From NCBI GenBank assembly GCA_002708265.1, contig PANA01000005.1, forward strand, positions 302,216-366,215: DNA of 64,000 nt, written 5' to 3'. Positions within the stretch are counted from its first letter, which is position 1, and every line of letters begins with the position of its first letter. The stretch comes from Legionellales bacterium (GTDB lineage: Bacteria; Pseudomonadota; Gammaproteobacteria; Berkiellales; Berkiellaceae). The notes under the pieces were generated by a model. That model made no database searches and was not told where the DNA came from. It was given only the letters and a program-made list of their open reading frames with translations. The position numbers were made by a program, and so were the translations under genes. Shown piece after piece: positions 35,295 to 43,981 of this stretch.

Positions 35295-36045
35295 TAGTTA
35301 AAGGCCAATCAGCAACCCAATCAAATGTTTTTCCTTTAACAAGGATTTGAATATTCTTATTTACTATTGCCACTCTCCAATCCGACAAATCTGAAACAAT
35401 TGCTCGCTTCGGCGCATCATTTAGTCTTTCCCAAAGCGTATTGTCTTCAAAAAATATTTTATGGACCACTGCGCCTGATAAAGTATTTAATCCTTCCATT
35501 GTGACAATTGGGTCTTGTATTGAAAGGTTGGTATACGTCCCTGGTGCGTTCAATATATTGAGTTCAATCGCCTCAAAGGGATTATGCAAAAACCAGTGCT
35601 GCCCATCATTTATATGAACAGGCGATGACAGCTTTATTGTATGATGGCCAATCTGCGCTGAATAAGAGGACTCTAAGTAAAACAAATATAGGGCATTATC
35701 CTTCACAACCAAGCCATTCCCTTTTTGCAGGGCTCTTAATTCAGGCGTACGGGACAAAACAGGATATGTCACATCAAAGCGACGATGCATAAAATTACCG
35801 GCTTGTAGAAGATGGTGTTGCAGGTAGTACTGAATCATTCGAAGATTTTGAGATTCATGTATTGCTTCATGATTTTTTTGAGAAACTGCTTTGTTTAGCA
35901 ACCACAGCTGATCGGATAATAGCACAACCCCACTCATTAGCGTTATTCCAATCAATAATGAAACGAGGGTATAACCATAATTACGCTGAAAGCGTGAATG
36001 AGTGTAGCTCTTTAGAGATATTCTGAAGGGATTTTTGGCAAACAA
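35287..36045 (-). CDS. PilW-like minor pilin
   Basis: This is a protein of about 252 residues. A basic leader ends at NYG, followed by YTLVSLLIGITLMSG, a prepilin-peptidase site and helix like those of PilW (the family GFTLVELL, here with Ser in place of Glu at position 5). A globular C-terminal domain follows, with repeated aromatic strand segments. The only in-frame start I can see is a TTG at 36045, giving a long leader, and it lies inside the preceding PilV-like frame. The start is uncertain. It clusters with the PilX-like and PilV-like genes, so a minor-pilin role is the most likely. Confidence 0.62.
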   Translation of the reverse strand: MFAKNPFRISLKSYTHSRFQRNYGYTLVSLLIGITLMSGVVLLSDQLWLLNKAVSQKNHEAIHESQNLRMIQYYLQHHLLQAGNFMHRRFDVTYPVLSRTPELRALQKGNGLVVKDNALYLFYLESSYSAQIGHHTIKLSSPVHINDGQHWFLHNPFEAIELNILNAPGTYTNLSIQDPIVTMEGLNTLSGAVVHKIFFEDNTLWERLNDAPKRAIVSDLSDWRVAIVNKNIQILVKGKTFDWVADWPLTNA

Positions 36046-36130
36046 AACTACTTTTTAACGCCATAGTGCCAACGGAAACCGTTAGCACTATGGCAATTAA
36101 AACCTCGATCAGACTATGACCAGTCGTCAA
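35981..36130 (-). CDS. Very short PilV-like prepilin (49 residues)
   Basis: A frame starting at TTG 36130, with AAGG eight bases upstream, encodes a classic prepilin N-terminus: a four-residue leader ending in Gly, then HSLIEVLIAIVLTVS with Glu at position 5. After the helix the frame stops at 35981, giving 49 residues. PilV/FimT proteins are usually 130-200 residues, so this is either truncated or a minimal helix-only pilin. It overlaps the end of the OmpA gene and the start of the PilW-like gene. A frameshift joining it to the next frame is possible. Confidence 0.5.
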   Translation of the reverse strand: MTTGHSLIEVLIAIVLTVSVGTMALKSSFVCQKSLQNISKELHSFTLSA

Positions 36131-37070
36131 TATCAATGCCTTCTGGAATGACCTGCACTTCAACACGACGGTTCTTTGCACGACCTTCTTCCGTAGCGTT
36201 ATCAGCAACTGGGAATTTCTCTCCTTTAGAGCGGACCACTAACTGTTCTTCATTCACAGAAGAACTGTCTAAAACGTAATCCTTAAAGGCTTCAGCACGG
36301 CGCATAGCAAGCTTACGATTGTATTGAGGTTTACCCCGACCATCTGCATGCCCTTCTACAAGTAGCTTCGCCTTTGGATTGGCTTCTAGGTATTGCATCA
36401 TATCTATCAGTGCCTCTTCGTCTGCGATGCTCACTGAGGTTGAGTCAAAACCAAATAAAGTAGCTGACATTCTTGGCAAAATTCCTGCTGACTTCAATTT
36501 TTCCTGTAAGCGGGCACGTTTGCGAATTTCATGTTTTGAACTCTTAGGGAAGGCGTAGTTGAATGATAACATCGCCATCTTGTCAGCATATGAATGTCCA
36601 CCGCCTCTGTTAAATAGGCGGCGTCCATCTAAGGTTACAGACCAATGATCACAAATTGTGTAATCAATACCTAGTCCAACATCGGCAAATCGGCTACCGC
36701 TGTTCATTTCAGGTCGCCCTGGTGCTAACCAAGCACCAACACCTGCCATGATAAAGCCTCGTGTTTTGCTTCCGAATTCAACTGGGTAATGCGCAACTTG
36801 AAAATCAATGCTTCGAACTGAGAATTCTTTATGAGTAGTCTCACTCTTGGTTCCAAAGTGATTGAAGCTCAAGCCGTACCGCCAGTCCTCATTTATCCAA
36901 CGTCCGACACCAAGACCCGCCCCGTAGGTGTCTTCTACATTTCGATCGCTATCCATGTATGCACCACCCACCTGAGGTGAAAGATACCAGTCACCAGCCT
37001 GGGGTTTTGCGATAGCTGTTGATGAAACAGCTACTGAAACTATAGAAACTAATGCGATTTTTTTAATCAT
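36114..37070 (-). CDS. OmpA-family outer membrane protein
   Basis: This is a 318-residue protein with a signal peptide (cleavage near TAIAKP), an N-terminal eight-strand-type barrel region (about 25-175) and a C-terminal OmpA peptidoglycan-binding domain (about 205-308). The latter has LLVEGHADGRGKPQYNRKLAMRRA and GRAKNRRVEVQV, including the conserved Asp and Arg that hold diaminopimelate. It anchors the outer membrane to the cell wall. The last codons overlap the start of the short prepilin frame. It lies 11 nt downstream of the MATE-like gene on the same strand. Confidence 0.92.
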   Translation of the reverse strand: MIKKIALVSIVSVAVSSTAIAKPQAGDWYLSPQVGGAYMDSDRNVEDTYGAGLGVGRWINEDWRYGLSFNHFGTKSETTHKEFSVRSIDFQVAHYPVEFGSKTRGFIMAGVGAWLAPGRPEMNSGSRFADVGLGIDYTICDHWSVTLDGRRLFNRGGGHSYADKMAMLSFNYAFPKSSKHEIRKRARLQEKLKSAGILPRMSATLFGFDSTSVSIADEEALIDMMQYLEANPKAKLLVEGHADGRGKPQYNRKLAMRRAEAFKDYVLDSSSVNEEQLVVRSKGEKFPVADNATEEGRAKNRRVEVQVIPEGIDIDDWS

Positions 37071-37081
37071 TATCGTACTCC

Positions 37082-38791
37082 TTATACGGCTACAAGCCTA
37101 TTATTCCTTGAATTTTCGGTGCTATTGTTATATTCACAAAGCACACTCAAACACTTCTGTTTTTGTAATTCGACGTTACGTTGAGGTAGTAACGCCTCTC
37201 TCTCTTGATCTTGCTGTTGTACTGGTAATTCATCAGAATCGACAGTATCAACCTGTTCTACCAGTCTTTCTAATTCCAATCTTAACTCTTCTTCGCACAG
37301 AGGCCGGAGTTGTTTTTGCCCATTTAACATCATCACCAGCTTAGGCACCAAGCTCAAAGGTAAATGTGTTGATATTTGTGCTATCAAATATGCCTCAGCA
37401 CCATACCCTGCATAAGCCATTAATGTATATGCCATTCCGAGCTCTGCTGAGTATCCAGCACAAGATGAAACGGTCCCTATCACTATCTCTTTGTTATTAC
37501 CACCTGCTTTCAGGTGCATGTTCAAGACACGAGTTAACACATCAATTCCTAGTCCAGCAAGATACGCTGCTGCCCAAATGGCTCTGTTTTGAGCAAGCGA
37601 GCTCCCTGGCCCCAATATTTTTCCTATTTGCGGACCAGCACCAACTGCTGCTGCCGCGCTGCAAATTTCAGCAAAAATGACAGCACTGATAACGGTTTCA
37701 TTTCTGTACGCACAGAGTGCGTTATGACGTTGAGTTGAAGATAACTGATTGACACGCCCCATAACATCCAAGCCAACGGATGTTACGGAGGGCACTTCGA
37801 TAGATGTCCAGACGGCGCCATAAAATGCGTTCAAGAAAGCTAAAGCATTGTCTTGACCAACTGGACCGAGTCCTGCGGCTATTAAGCCTCTTCCATAGCT
37901 GGTTCCATTTTCCATATACGAAGATGGCGCACTCAAAGCGCCAACCGTGAAAACTTTACGGTAGACTCTTAGCGCATTCATGAAGCTCATATCGGTCATG
38001 TCAATCTTAGGTTGATACTCTGTTAGGGGTTCAGTGATATTACTAGAAGATTTTTTCCAGAATAGTAATCCCAACAGCAAGTGTCCCACTGGAACGCTCC
38101 AATACGCCAGCGCACGATAGGTACCCAGCCTTTGGGCATAACCTACTCTGTCATCACTTGGCACATTAGCCAGTGCGAGCCCTGTCATTGTTGCGGTTGG
38201 TGCAAAACTCAACAACATAACCATCGCATCAATCCAAGCTTGGTTGCGCTCAAATACCAATATTTGTGCGAAAATCGGCGCAACGAAGGCACCTGTACCA
38301 ACAGCTTGGTTAAAGGAGTGAACAGAAGTGAGGTAGTCTTCGCGAACATTATCGCTGTCTATAAACAACCCTGCTGCTTTACTTGCACCAAGCATTGCCG
38401 CATATGAGATCCCCACCCAAGTTAGGTAAATTGGAATCATTACCCGGGTAACATATTCGTTATAGCGCCCTTGACGTCTAGCATCAGCAAGATAAATCTG
38501 CGCGGCCTGAATTCCAATAGCACTCCCAACCGCTGCAAATAGGTATGTTGACATTAACTGATTTGAAATAGCCGCCCTATCTTCATCACCGCGACTTGCT
38601 AACATGGAAAAGGCCATATCAGCCCCGAGTTTGGTCACGTTGGAAAGCATGATCCACTTCAAAGACCAATAAAAACGCCCCACACGCTTGAATGTAGCCG
38701 CGGTTGGCAGTTTACTGCGCAAATAGCGGGTGGCCTTCCATAATCCCTCAAACATTCTAGTTCCAGTCAGCAACACGAATGGTAGGAACAA
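37082..38791 (-). CDS. Polytopic membrane protein, MATE-like
   Basis: This 569-residue protein has about 11-12 hydrophobic segments and a hydrophilic, Gln-rich C-terminal tail of ~80 residues. Two halves look related: ISNQLMSTYLFAAVGSAIGIQ near residue 75 and DNALAFLNAFYGAVWTSIEVP near 315 sit at equivalent places, each followed by a basic loop. This is the pattern of the MATE/MOP exporter fold, in which Na+ or H+ drives export. I cannot confirm the family without a profile search. Another possible start is ATG 38755. The tail carries an acidic dileucine-like EREALL, which may be chance. It is upstream of ompA with an 11-nt gap. Confidence 0.6.
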   Translation of the reverse strand: MFLPFVLLTGTRMFEGLWKATRYLRSKLPTAATFKRVGRFYWSLKWIMLSNVTKLGADMAFSMLASRGDEDRAAISNQLMSTYLFAAVGSAIGIQAAQIYLADARRQGRYNEYVTRVMIPIYLTWVGISYAAMLGASKAAGLFIDSDNVREDYLTSVHSFNQAVGTGAFVAPIFAQILVFERNQAWIDAMVMLLSFAPTATMTGLALANVPSDDRVGYAQRLGTYRALAYWSVPVGHLLLGLLFWKKSSSNITEPLTEYQPKIDMTDMSFMNALRVYRKVFTVGALSAPSSYMENGTSYGRGLIAAGLGPVGQDNALAFLNAFYGAVWTSIEVPSVTSVGLDVMGRVNQLSSTQRHNALCAYRNETVISAVIFAEICSAAAAVGAGPQIGKILGPGSSLAQNRAIWAAAYLAGLGIDVLTRVLNMHLKAGGNNKEIVIGTVSSCAGYSAELGMAYTLMAYAGYGAEAYLIAQISTHLPLSLVPKLVMMLNGQKQLRPLCEEELRLELERLVEQVDTVDSDELPVQQQDQEREALLPQRNVELQKQKCLSVLCEYNNSTENSRNNRLVAV

Positions 38792-38835
38792 TACCCAAAG
38801 GTCACTATAGGTTCAAGCAAAACACTGGTTTAGTT

Positions 38836-40575
38836 TTAATTTAGCCAGGAATCAACCAAATCTCGCGCTTTAGATTCAGAACCAATCGACAGTTGTGCAA
38901 CTGTCTTCGGCAAAGCTTGGGCGACAAGAGAGGTTTCTCTTAAAATACCATCTCTAAAAAAGTGAATGCCCAAAGTTTGTCCAGACGGCAAAGCATCCAA
39001 TATATCTTTAGCGTACATCTGTTGATTCAAAGCAACTATGACATCATCTGAGGCGAGACCAGCCCTCTCTGCCGCTGAACCAGATAAGACTGTAAGAACG
39101 CGTCCATTACTATCTAACAATAAACCATGGCTATGGCCTGTTTTGCTCTTTTTCTGATCGTCACTTAGGTCAAGCCTAACCCCTAATATGGCTAAGCACT
39201 CTGCCAACGGTAAAGGTTCTGTTGTATATAGAGCTTTTTCAAGGAAGGCCGTAACATGAGGGCCGCCAATCGTACCGATAAGGGCTTCTATTGCTTTTTC
39301 AGGAACACCACCTGTGTGATAACGTTTCCATATCTCAAACACAATCGTATCGAGACTTTTTCCACCACCAACATGATGGCGAATTAGAGCATCCAGACAC
39401 AAGCAAATTAAGGCTCCTTTTATGTAATAACTGACAACCGTATTAGGTGTATTTTCATTGGGTTGATAGAACTTAATCCAAGCATCAAAGCTAGAATCAG
39501 TAACACTTTGAACTTGTTGACCTGGCCCCATTAAATATCTTGTTATGGTTTTCCCCAAAGTACTCAGATATTGCTGTTGGCTAATTACACCTGAGCGAAC
39601 CAAAGATAAATCATCATAATATGACGTAAAACCTTCAAATACCCACAACTGTTGGGTCAAAGAGATCTCTTGGTAGCGATACGGTGTGAACTGGCTTGGC
39701 TTGATCCGTTTGATGAACCAATTATGAAAGTATTCGTGCGAGAATAATCCTAAGAGCACTGCATAGTCATCGGTTACCGTGGCCTGCATACTGGCTGGCA
39801 TATACTTTCGTGGCGCCATAAGCGCTGTACTACTGCTATGCTCCAAGCCACCATAAGTTTTATCTGTTAGGTTACATAGGAAGCTGTAGTGGTTAAAATC
39901 CAAAGCCGGATCTGGCATCCAGTTTTGCAAATATTGGCAGACCCTTTGTACGTCATTTAATAATCTTTCAGCGCTTCCTTGCCAAACTCCTGACAGCACG
40001 ATTCGATGAGGTTTATTTCCTGCGGTAAATTTAAACTCTGACAACTCTCCCATTTCAAGTGGGCAATCAACGAGTTGGTGGTAGTTGGATAGTTGATACT
40101 GGCCAAACCCCCTATCATCACAAGCAAGAGGCGTCATGCCTGTCGCACACTGCCAATGAGGCTTAGAGTCAGGACACTCAACTGTAAATAAACAGGTATT
40201 CTCTGTTCTTCCCTCTACCTCTAAACAGCCAACTATCGGGTTAAAAAATCCATGAAAGTGATCTAAATGCGCCCCTCGAACACTAAAATCCCAAGCATAA
40301 ACGAGGACTTTCACAACTAGGGTTTCAGGCGGCGCTTGAACAAACCAGGTATCAATCGCATGCTTTTCAATCAAAACAGCCTTGCCCGCGCCATCTTCCG
40401 CTGTAACACGAATAATATGTTTAGCAAAATCCCGAATTAAATAGGAGCCCGGAATCCAACGGGGGCAACTCAATTTTTGCCCTTCAGGCTTAGGAGCATC
40501 AATGATGATAGTTATTTCAAACTGATGCGCATGTAAGTCAGCCACTTTCAAGTGATATTGTATACTATCGGACAT
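38836..40575 (-). CDS. M61 family glycyl-type aminopeptidase with PDZ domain
   Basis: This 579-residue metallopeptidase has an N-terminal beta domain (PRWIPGSYLIRDFAKHI, typical of M61). The catalytic core has YGGLEHSSS and the zinc motif HEYFHNW near residue 275, with the third ligand Glu in WVFEGFTSYYDD. A PDZ domain lies near 480-560 (GLASDDVIVALNQ). M61 enzymes of Sphingomonas and similar bacteria cleave N-terminal Gly or Ala. There is no signal peptide, so it is probably cytoplasmic. The length is normal. It is 44 nt upstream of the MATE-like gene and diverges from glpD. Confidence 0.93.
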   Translation of the reverse strand: MSDSIQYHLKVADLHAHQFEITIIIDAPKPEGQKLSCPRWIPGSYLIRDFAKHIIRVTAEDGAGKAVLIEKHAIDTWFVQAPPETLVVKVLVYAWDFSVRGAHLDHFHGFFNPIVGCLEVEGRTENTCLFTVECPDSKPHWQCATGMTPLACDDRGFGQYQLSNYHQLVDCPLEMGELSEFKFTAGNKPHRIVLSGVWQGSAERLLNDVQRVCQYLQNWMPDPALDFNHYSFLCNLTDKTYGGLEHSSSTALMAPRKYMPASMQATVTDDYAVLLGLFSHEYFHNWFIKRIKPSQFTPYRYQEISLTQQLWVFEGFTSYYDDLSLVRSGVISQQQYLSTLGKTITRYLMGPGQQVQSVTDSSFDAWIKFYQPNENTPNTVVSYYIKGALICLCLDALIRHHVGGGKSLDTIVFEIWKRYHTGGVPEKAIEALIGTIGGPHVTAFLEKALYTTEPLPLAECLAILGVRLDLSDDQKKSKTGHSHGLLLDSNGRVLTVLSGSAAERAGLASDDVIVALNQQMYAKDILDALPSGQTLGIHFFRDGILRETSLVAQALPKTVAQLSIGSESKARDLVDSWLN

Positions 40576-40715
40576 CCCAAACTCCTAAATAAAATCGCAA
40601 TGGTTACAGTAGTGCCTTAACCGAATCGGTGCGACGCAGCAATTCAGTTTCAGGCTGTCGACTTGTATTAAGCCATCCTACTATAATGAATAAAACTCAT
40701 TGTATAAGAACTTAT

Positions 40716-42221
40716 ATGTCTAACGAAACAGTATTTGATTTATTCATTATCGGTGGCGGCATTAATGGCGCTGCAGTCGCAAACCAGGCTAGTGCAATGG
40801 GCTTGTCTGTTGCCCTTTGTGATGCCCTTGATTTTGGCCAGGGTACCTCTGGTGCAAGCACAAAACTGATCCACGGTGGTATACGCTATCTCGAGCAACT
40901 TGAATTTTCATTAGTTAGAGAGTCTTTGAGGGAGCAACAGTCTTTACGAAAGCGTGCCGCACACCTTGTTCAGCCTTTAAAAATCTATATGCCCGATGCG
41001 CACCGTTTAAGAAAACCATGGCGAGTAGGCCTCGGGCTGTTTTTGTATGATCGATTAACATCAAGACAACATATTCCTCGCTCTAAACGCATTACATTTT
41101 CATCTGATTCACAAGAAAACCCTCTAAACCTTAGCTTCAAGAAAGGGTTTTCATTTTATGACTGCATTACTCAAGACACTCGCCTAGTCATGGAAAACTT
41201 GCTGGCTGCACATGCAAATAACGCGCTGATGCTGCCCAGAAACCGTTGCACAATGGCCCAAAGAGAAAACAATCTATGGAAAATTCAGTGCCAATCAACT
41301 ACCAGCGGTGATACTGAAACCTATCATGCAAAAATGCTCGTAAATGCGACAGGCCCTTGGGCTTCCAGTTTTCTCAGAGATACTTTGTCCATGCACTCTA
41401 GCTACAAAATACGGCTAGTAAAAGGCTCACACCTTGTTTTTCCTAAGCTTTATGAGGGCAATGAGGCTTACTTGCTCCAGAATATTGATGGGCGAGTGAT
41501 TTTTGTCCTGCCGTTCATGAATCATTTTACTGCTGTTGGCACAACTGAAGTACCCTATGAAGGCGATCCGGTAAACAGCGTAATTGAGCCAGATGAAATT
41601 TATTACTTATGTGATGCTGTAAACCGATACTTCCATCACCGAGTTCGACCCAGAGATATCATTGGCTCATGGTCCGGTGTTCGACCTCTGATTGATAATG
41701 ATAAAATGGCGATGACAGACTTAACACGAAGCGCCCGCCTTGAACTTCGTGTTGAGAATAAACAACTTCCTATCGTTAACGTTTGGGGAGGTAAGCTAAC
41801 AACCCACCGCGCATTGGCTGAAAAGGTGTTAGAGTGTTTAGACCCTTATCTTCCTAGCACAGCACATCCAGTTAAGGGCTCTGTTATTCTGCCAGGTGGG
41901 ACATTTCCTGATGGTGACTTTGAACAATTTCGACAGGAGCTACAAAGCTCATACCCTTGGCTACCTGAGTCGTTGTTAAACCGATACAGTGCAACATATG
42001 GCCAGCGCTGCTTGCCTTTGCTGGATGGTAAAACAGCGCTTGAAGACTTAGGCTCTCATGCTGGGCATGGCTTATATCATGAGGAGGCGAAGTTCTTATT
42101 ACAAAATGAGTGGGCCAGAAATATCGAAGATATATTAACGCGACGAACCCAGCTCGGGTATTATTTTACTAAAGCAGAGCTTGAAAAAGCAGAGCAATGG
42201 TGGGATGAGCAGATTTTTTAA
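40716..42221 (+). CDS. glpD: Aerobic glycerol-3-phosphate dehydrogenase
   Basis: This is a 501-residue FAD enzyme that oxidises glycerol-3-phosphate to dihydroxyacetone phosphate and passes electrons to ubiquinone at the membrane. It shows the FAD motif LFIIGGGINGAAVA, TSGASTKLIHGGIRYLEQ, VNATGPWA, DGRVIFVLPF, GTTEVPYEGDP and SGVRPL, all typical of GlpD. The ATG at 40716 is preferred because homologues begin a few residues before the FAD motif. The frame is open upstream to 40629, including an ATG at 40686. The 140-bp gap to the divergent M61 gene shows no strong promoter. Its stop overlaps the convergent ABC permease stop by 4 nt. Confidence 0.94.
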   Translation: MSNETVFDLFIIGGGINGAAVANQASAMGLSVALCDALDFGQGTSGASTKLIHGGIRYLEQLEFSLVRESLREQQSLRKRAAHLVQPLKIYMPDAHRLRKPWRVGLGLFLYDRLTSRQHIPRSKRITFSSDSQENPLNLSFKKGFSFYDCITQDTRLVMENLLAAHANNALMLPRNRCTMAQRENNLWKIQCQSTTSGDTETYHAKMLVNATGPWASSFLRDTLSMHSSYKIRLVKGSHLVFPKLYEGNEAYLLQNIDGRVIFVLPFMNHFTAVGTTEVPYEGDPVNSVIEPDEIYYLCDAVNRYFHHRVRPRDIIGSWSGVRPLIDNDKMAMTDLTRSARLELRVENKQLPIVNVWGGKLTTHRALAEKVLECLDPYLPSTAHPVKGSVILPGGTFPDGDFEQFRQELQSSYPWLPESLLNRYSATYGQRCLPLLDGKTALEDLGSHAGHGLYHEEAKFLLQNEWARNIEDILTRRTQLGYYFTKAELEKAEQWWDEQIF

Positions 42222-43330
42222 CTTGCGATAAGGGCTACTATACTGCTTCTGGAGCATTTTCTAAGCGGATAAGCAACGGCTAGCAGTGACAAAGCCCATA
42301 TCACAGGGATCAGTCCGATGAGATGCCAACTCAAAACAAGCGGCCATCCCATTTTCAAACAAATGGCTTGTGAAATAATAATACTCAGCATTGCCCCTAC
42401 TACCGCACTTGTCAAAACAATTACACTAATTTCTACCGCAAGCATTACCGTTATACTGAATGACGTTGCCCCTAGCACTTGTCGTATGCCAAGCTCTTTT
42501 TGACGGATTTGCGTCATCATCAATAACAAATTAAGTAAATTAAATACTCCCACAAGTAAGGCTATACACCCCAACATAAATAATGCCTGCCTGAGTACAT
42601 TCACACTGTCTTCAACACTTTTCAAGATAGACTTCCCATCTATCCAGTGGCGTTTCAGTACACCAAACTCCTTATCAAGAAAGCTTAAGGTCTCATAAAG
42701 ACTGGCGCCTGTTTGGGTATTTCCCCATAAAAAATCGGTTCGTAAAGTATCACTAAAGCGACTTAAGGCAGCATGTGGGATATATACGGTCCTGTTAATA
42801 TCGAAGCTTAGCAGGGCACTTGGCATCATGTACGAAAGAGAATTTGTGACGCGGCAAGCAATACCACCTATAAAAAGGTACTCACCTATATTGGCAGGTA
42901 AGTCTGCACCCACCCAGCAAACACGCTCAATAGTATTTAGAGCGTCCATTTTGATGTCAGGTAGCTGTGCTGTAAAAAATTGACTAGTTGTTGCAATGAC
43001 CTGTGCAGGCATTGCTTTACCTTTATGGATAACCGGAGCAGAAACAGTCGTTAATGGTGCCAATCCATTCATTTCATCTGAATCACAAAACAGTCTTTTC
43101 CACATAAAGGGTGTTAACCGCTGAGCATCACTTGAAGGCAACTGAACAAGATAGGCATTCATCTGGGGGCCAATTAACGTTTTGGCCGTTTCTTTTGCTG
43201 TACTACTGAGCAATACATTTGCCCCGATCGCAGCACACCCAAGCATGACACCGAGTGAGGTTAGTATACTTTGTGTTTTATATGAGTATATGTTTTTCAA
43301 GGCATCTTCAAGAAGAGAGACTAAACGCAT
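42218..43330 (-). CDS. ABC transporter permease, MacB/FtsX type
   Basis: This 370-residue permease has one N-terminal helix (ILTSLGVMLGCAAIGANVLL), a ~200-residue periplasmic domain, and three C-terminal helices with the FtsX motif QIRQKELGIRQVLGATSFSI. This four-helix layout is the MacB/LolC type, which uses mechanotransmission rather than a channel. With the ATPase (10-nt overlap), adaptor and TolC-like protein it forms a MacAB-TolC-like export system. Possible cargo is a peptide, toxin or lipid. There is no terminator at the convergence with glpD. Confidence 0.9.
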   Translation of the reverse strand: MRLVSLLEDALKNIYSYKTQSILTSLGVMLGCAAIGANVLLSSTAKETAKTLIGPQMNAYLVQLPSSDAQRLTPFMWKRLFCDSDEMNGLAPLTTVSAPVIHKGKAMPAQVIATTSQFFTAQLPDIKMDALNTIERVCWVGADLPANIGEYLFIGGIACRVTNSLSYMMPSALLSFDINRTVYIPHAALSRFSDTLRTDFLWGNTQTGASLYETLSFLDKEFGVLKRHWIDGKSILKSVEDSVNVLRQALFMLGCIALLVGVFNLLNLLLMMTQIRQKELGIRQVLGATSFSITVMLAVEISVIVLTSAVVGAMLSIIISQAICLKMGWPLVLSWHLIGLIPVIWALSLLAVAYPLRKCSRSSIVALIAS

Positions 43331-43980
43331 AATCCCCCCTCATGAATTTGCCAATGGAGTGAGCAACGTTTTATCAATGTGGGATCGTGTGAAACCACTA
43401 TCAACGTTGCATTATTGCTAGACTGCGCCGCCTTTAACATATCCCATACAACATCTCTCAATTTATTATCTAAAGCGCCCGTTGGCTCATCGGCAATAAT
43501 CAAAGATGGCTGTGTAACAAGAGCACGTGCCACAGCCACTCGCTGCTTTTGTCCACCTGAAAGATTGGCTACTTTTCTCCAAGCCCAGGCGCCCATTTCC
43601 AACGCTTCCAGGCGTTCAATTGCGGCTCTTTTGGCTTGATGCTTGGTTTGATTTTGATATAACAGAGGCAAAGCTACATTTTCCCAGACTGTTCTTTTTT
43701 CAAGCAGAGCGTACTGCTGAAAGACGTAACCGATGTGCTCAGAGCGATACCTAGCCTGTGCCTTAAAAGACAAAGCGGTGATATCAGATCCATTGTGCGT
43801 TACTTGCCCCGCTGTTGGTTTGTCTAAAAGCCCCATTAATTGCAGGAGCGTTGACTTCCCTCCCCCTGATGGTCCACTTATTCCAAGAGTGGTGCCTGAA
43901 GGAAGATCAAAACTAAGTTTGGACAGGACAGGTTTAGCAACTTCATACTCTTTGCATACATCATAAGCTTGAATATGCAT
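43321..43980 (-). CDS. ABC transporter ATP-binding protein, MacB/LolD type
   Basis: This is a 219-residue ATPase. It shows Walker A GPSGGGKST, the Q-loop GYVFQQYALL, signature LSGGQKQRVAVARAL, Walker B LIIADEPTGALD and the switch His in VVSHDP. The segment EHIGYVFQQ and the overall size suit the LolD/MacB group. The ATG at 43980 has GAGG six bases upstream. A TTG at 43992 is less likely. It works with the permease downstream and the periplasmic adaptor upstream. Confidence 0.94.
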   Translation of the reverse strand: MHIQAYDVCKEYEVAKPVLSKLSFDLPSGTTLGISGPSGGGKSTLLQLMGLLDKPTAGQVTHNGSDITALSFKAQARYRSEHIGYVFQQYALLEKRTVWENVALPLLYQNQTKHQAKRAAIERLEALEMGAWAWRKVANLSGGQKQRVAVARALVTQPSLIIADEPTGALDNKLRDVVWDMLKAAQSSNNATLIVVSHDPTLIKRCSLHWQIHEGGLCV

Positions 43981-43981
43981 T

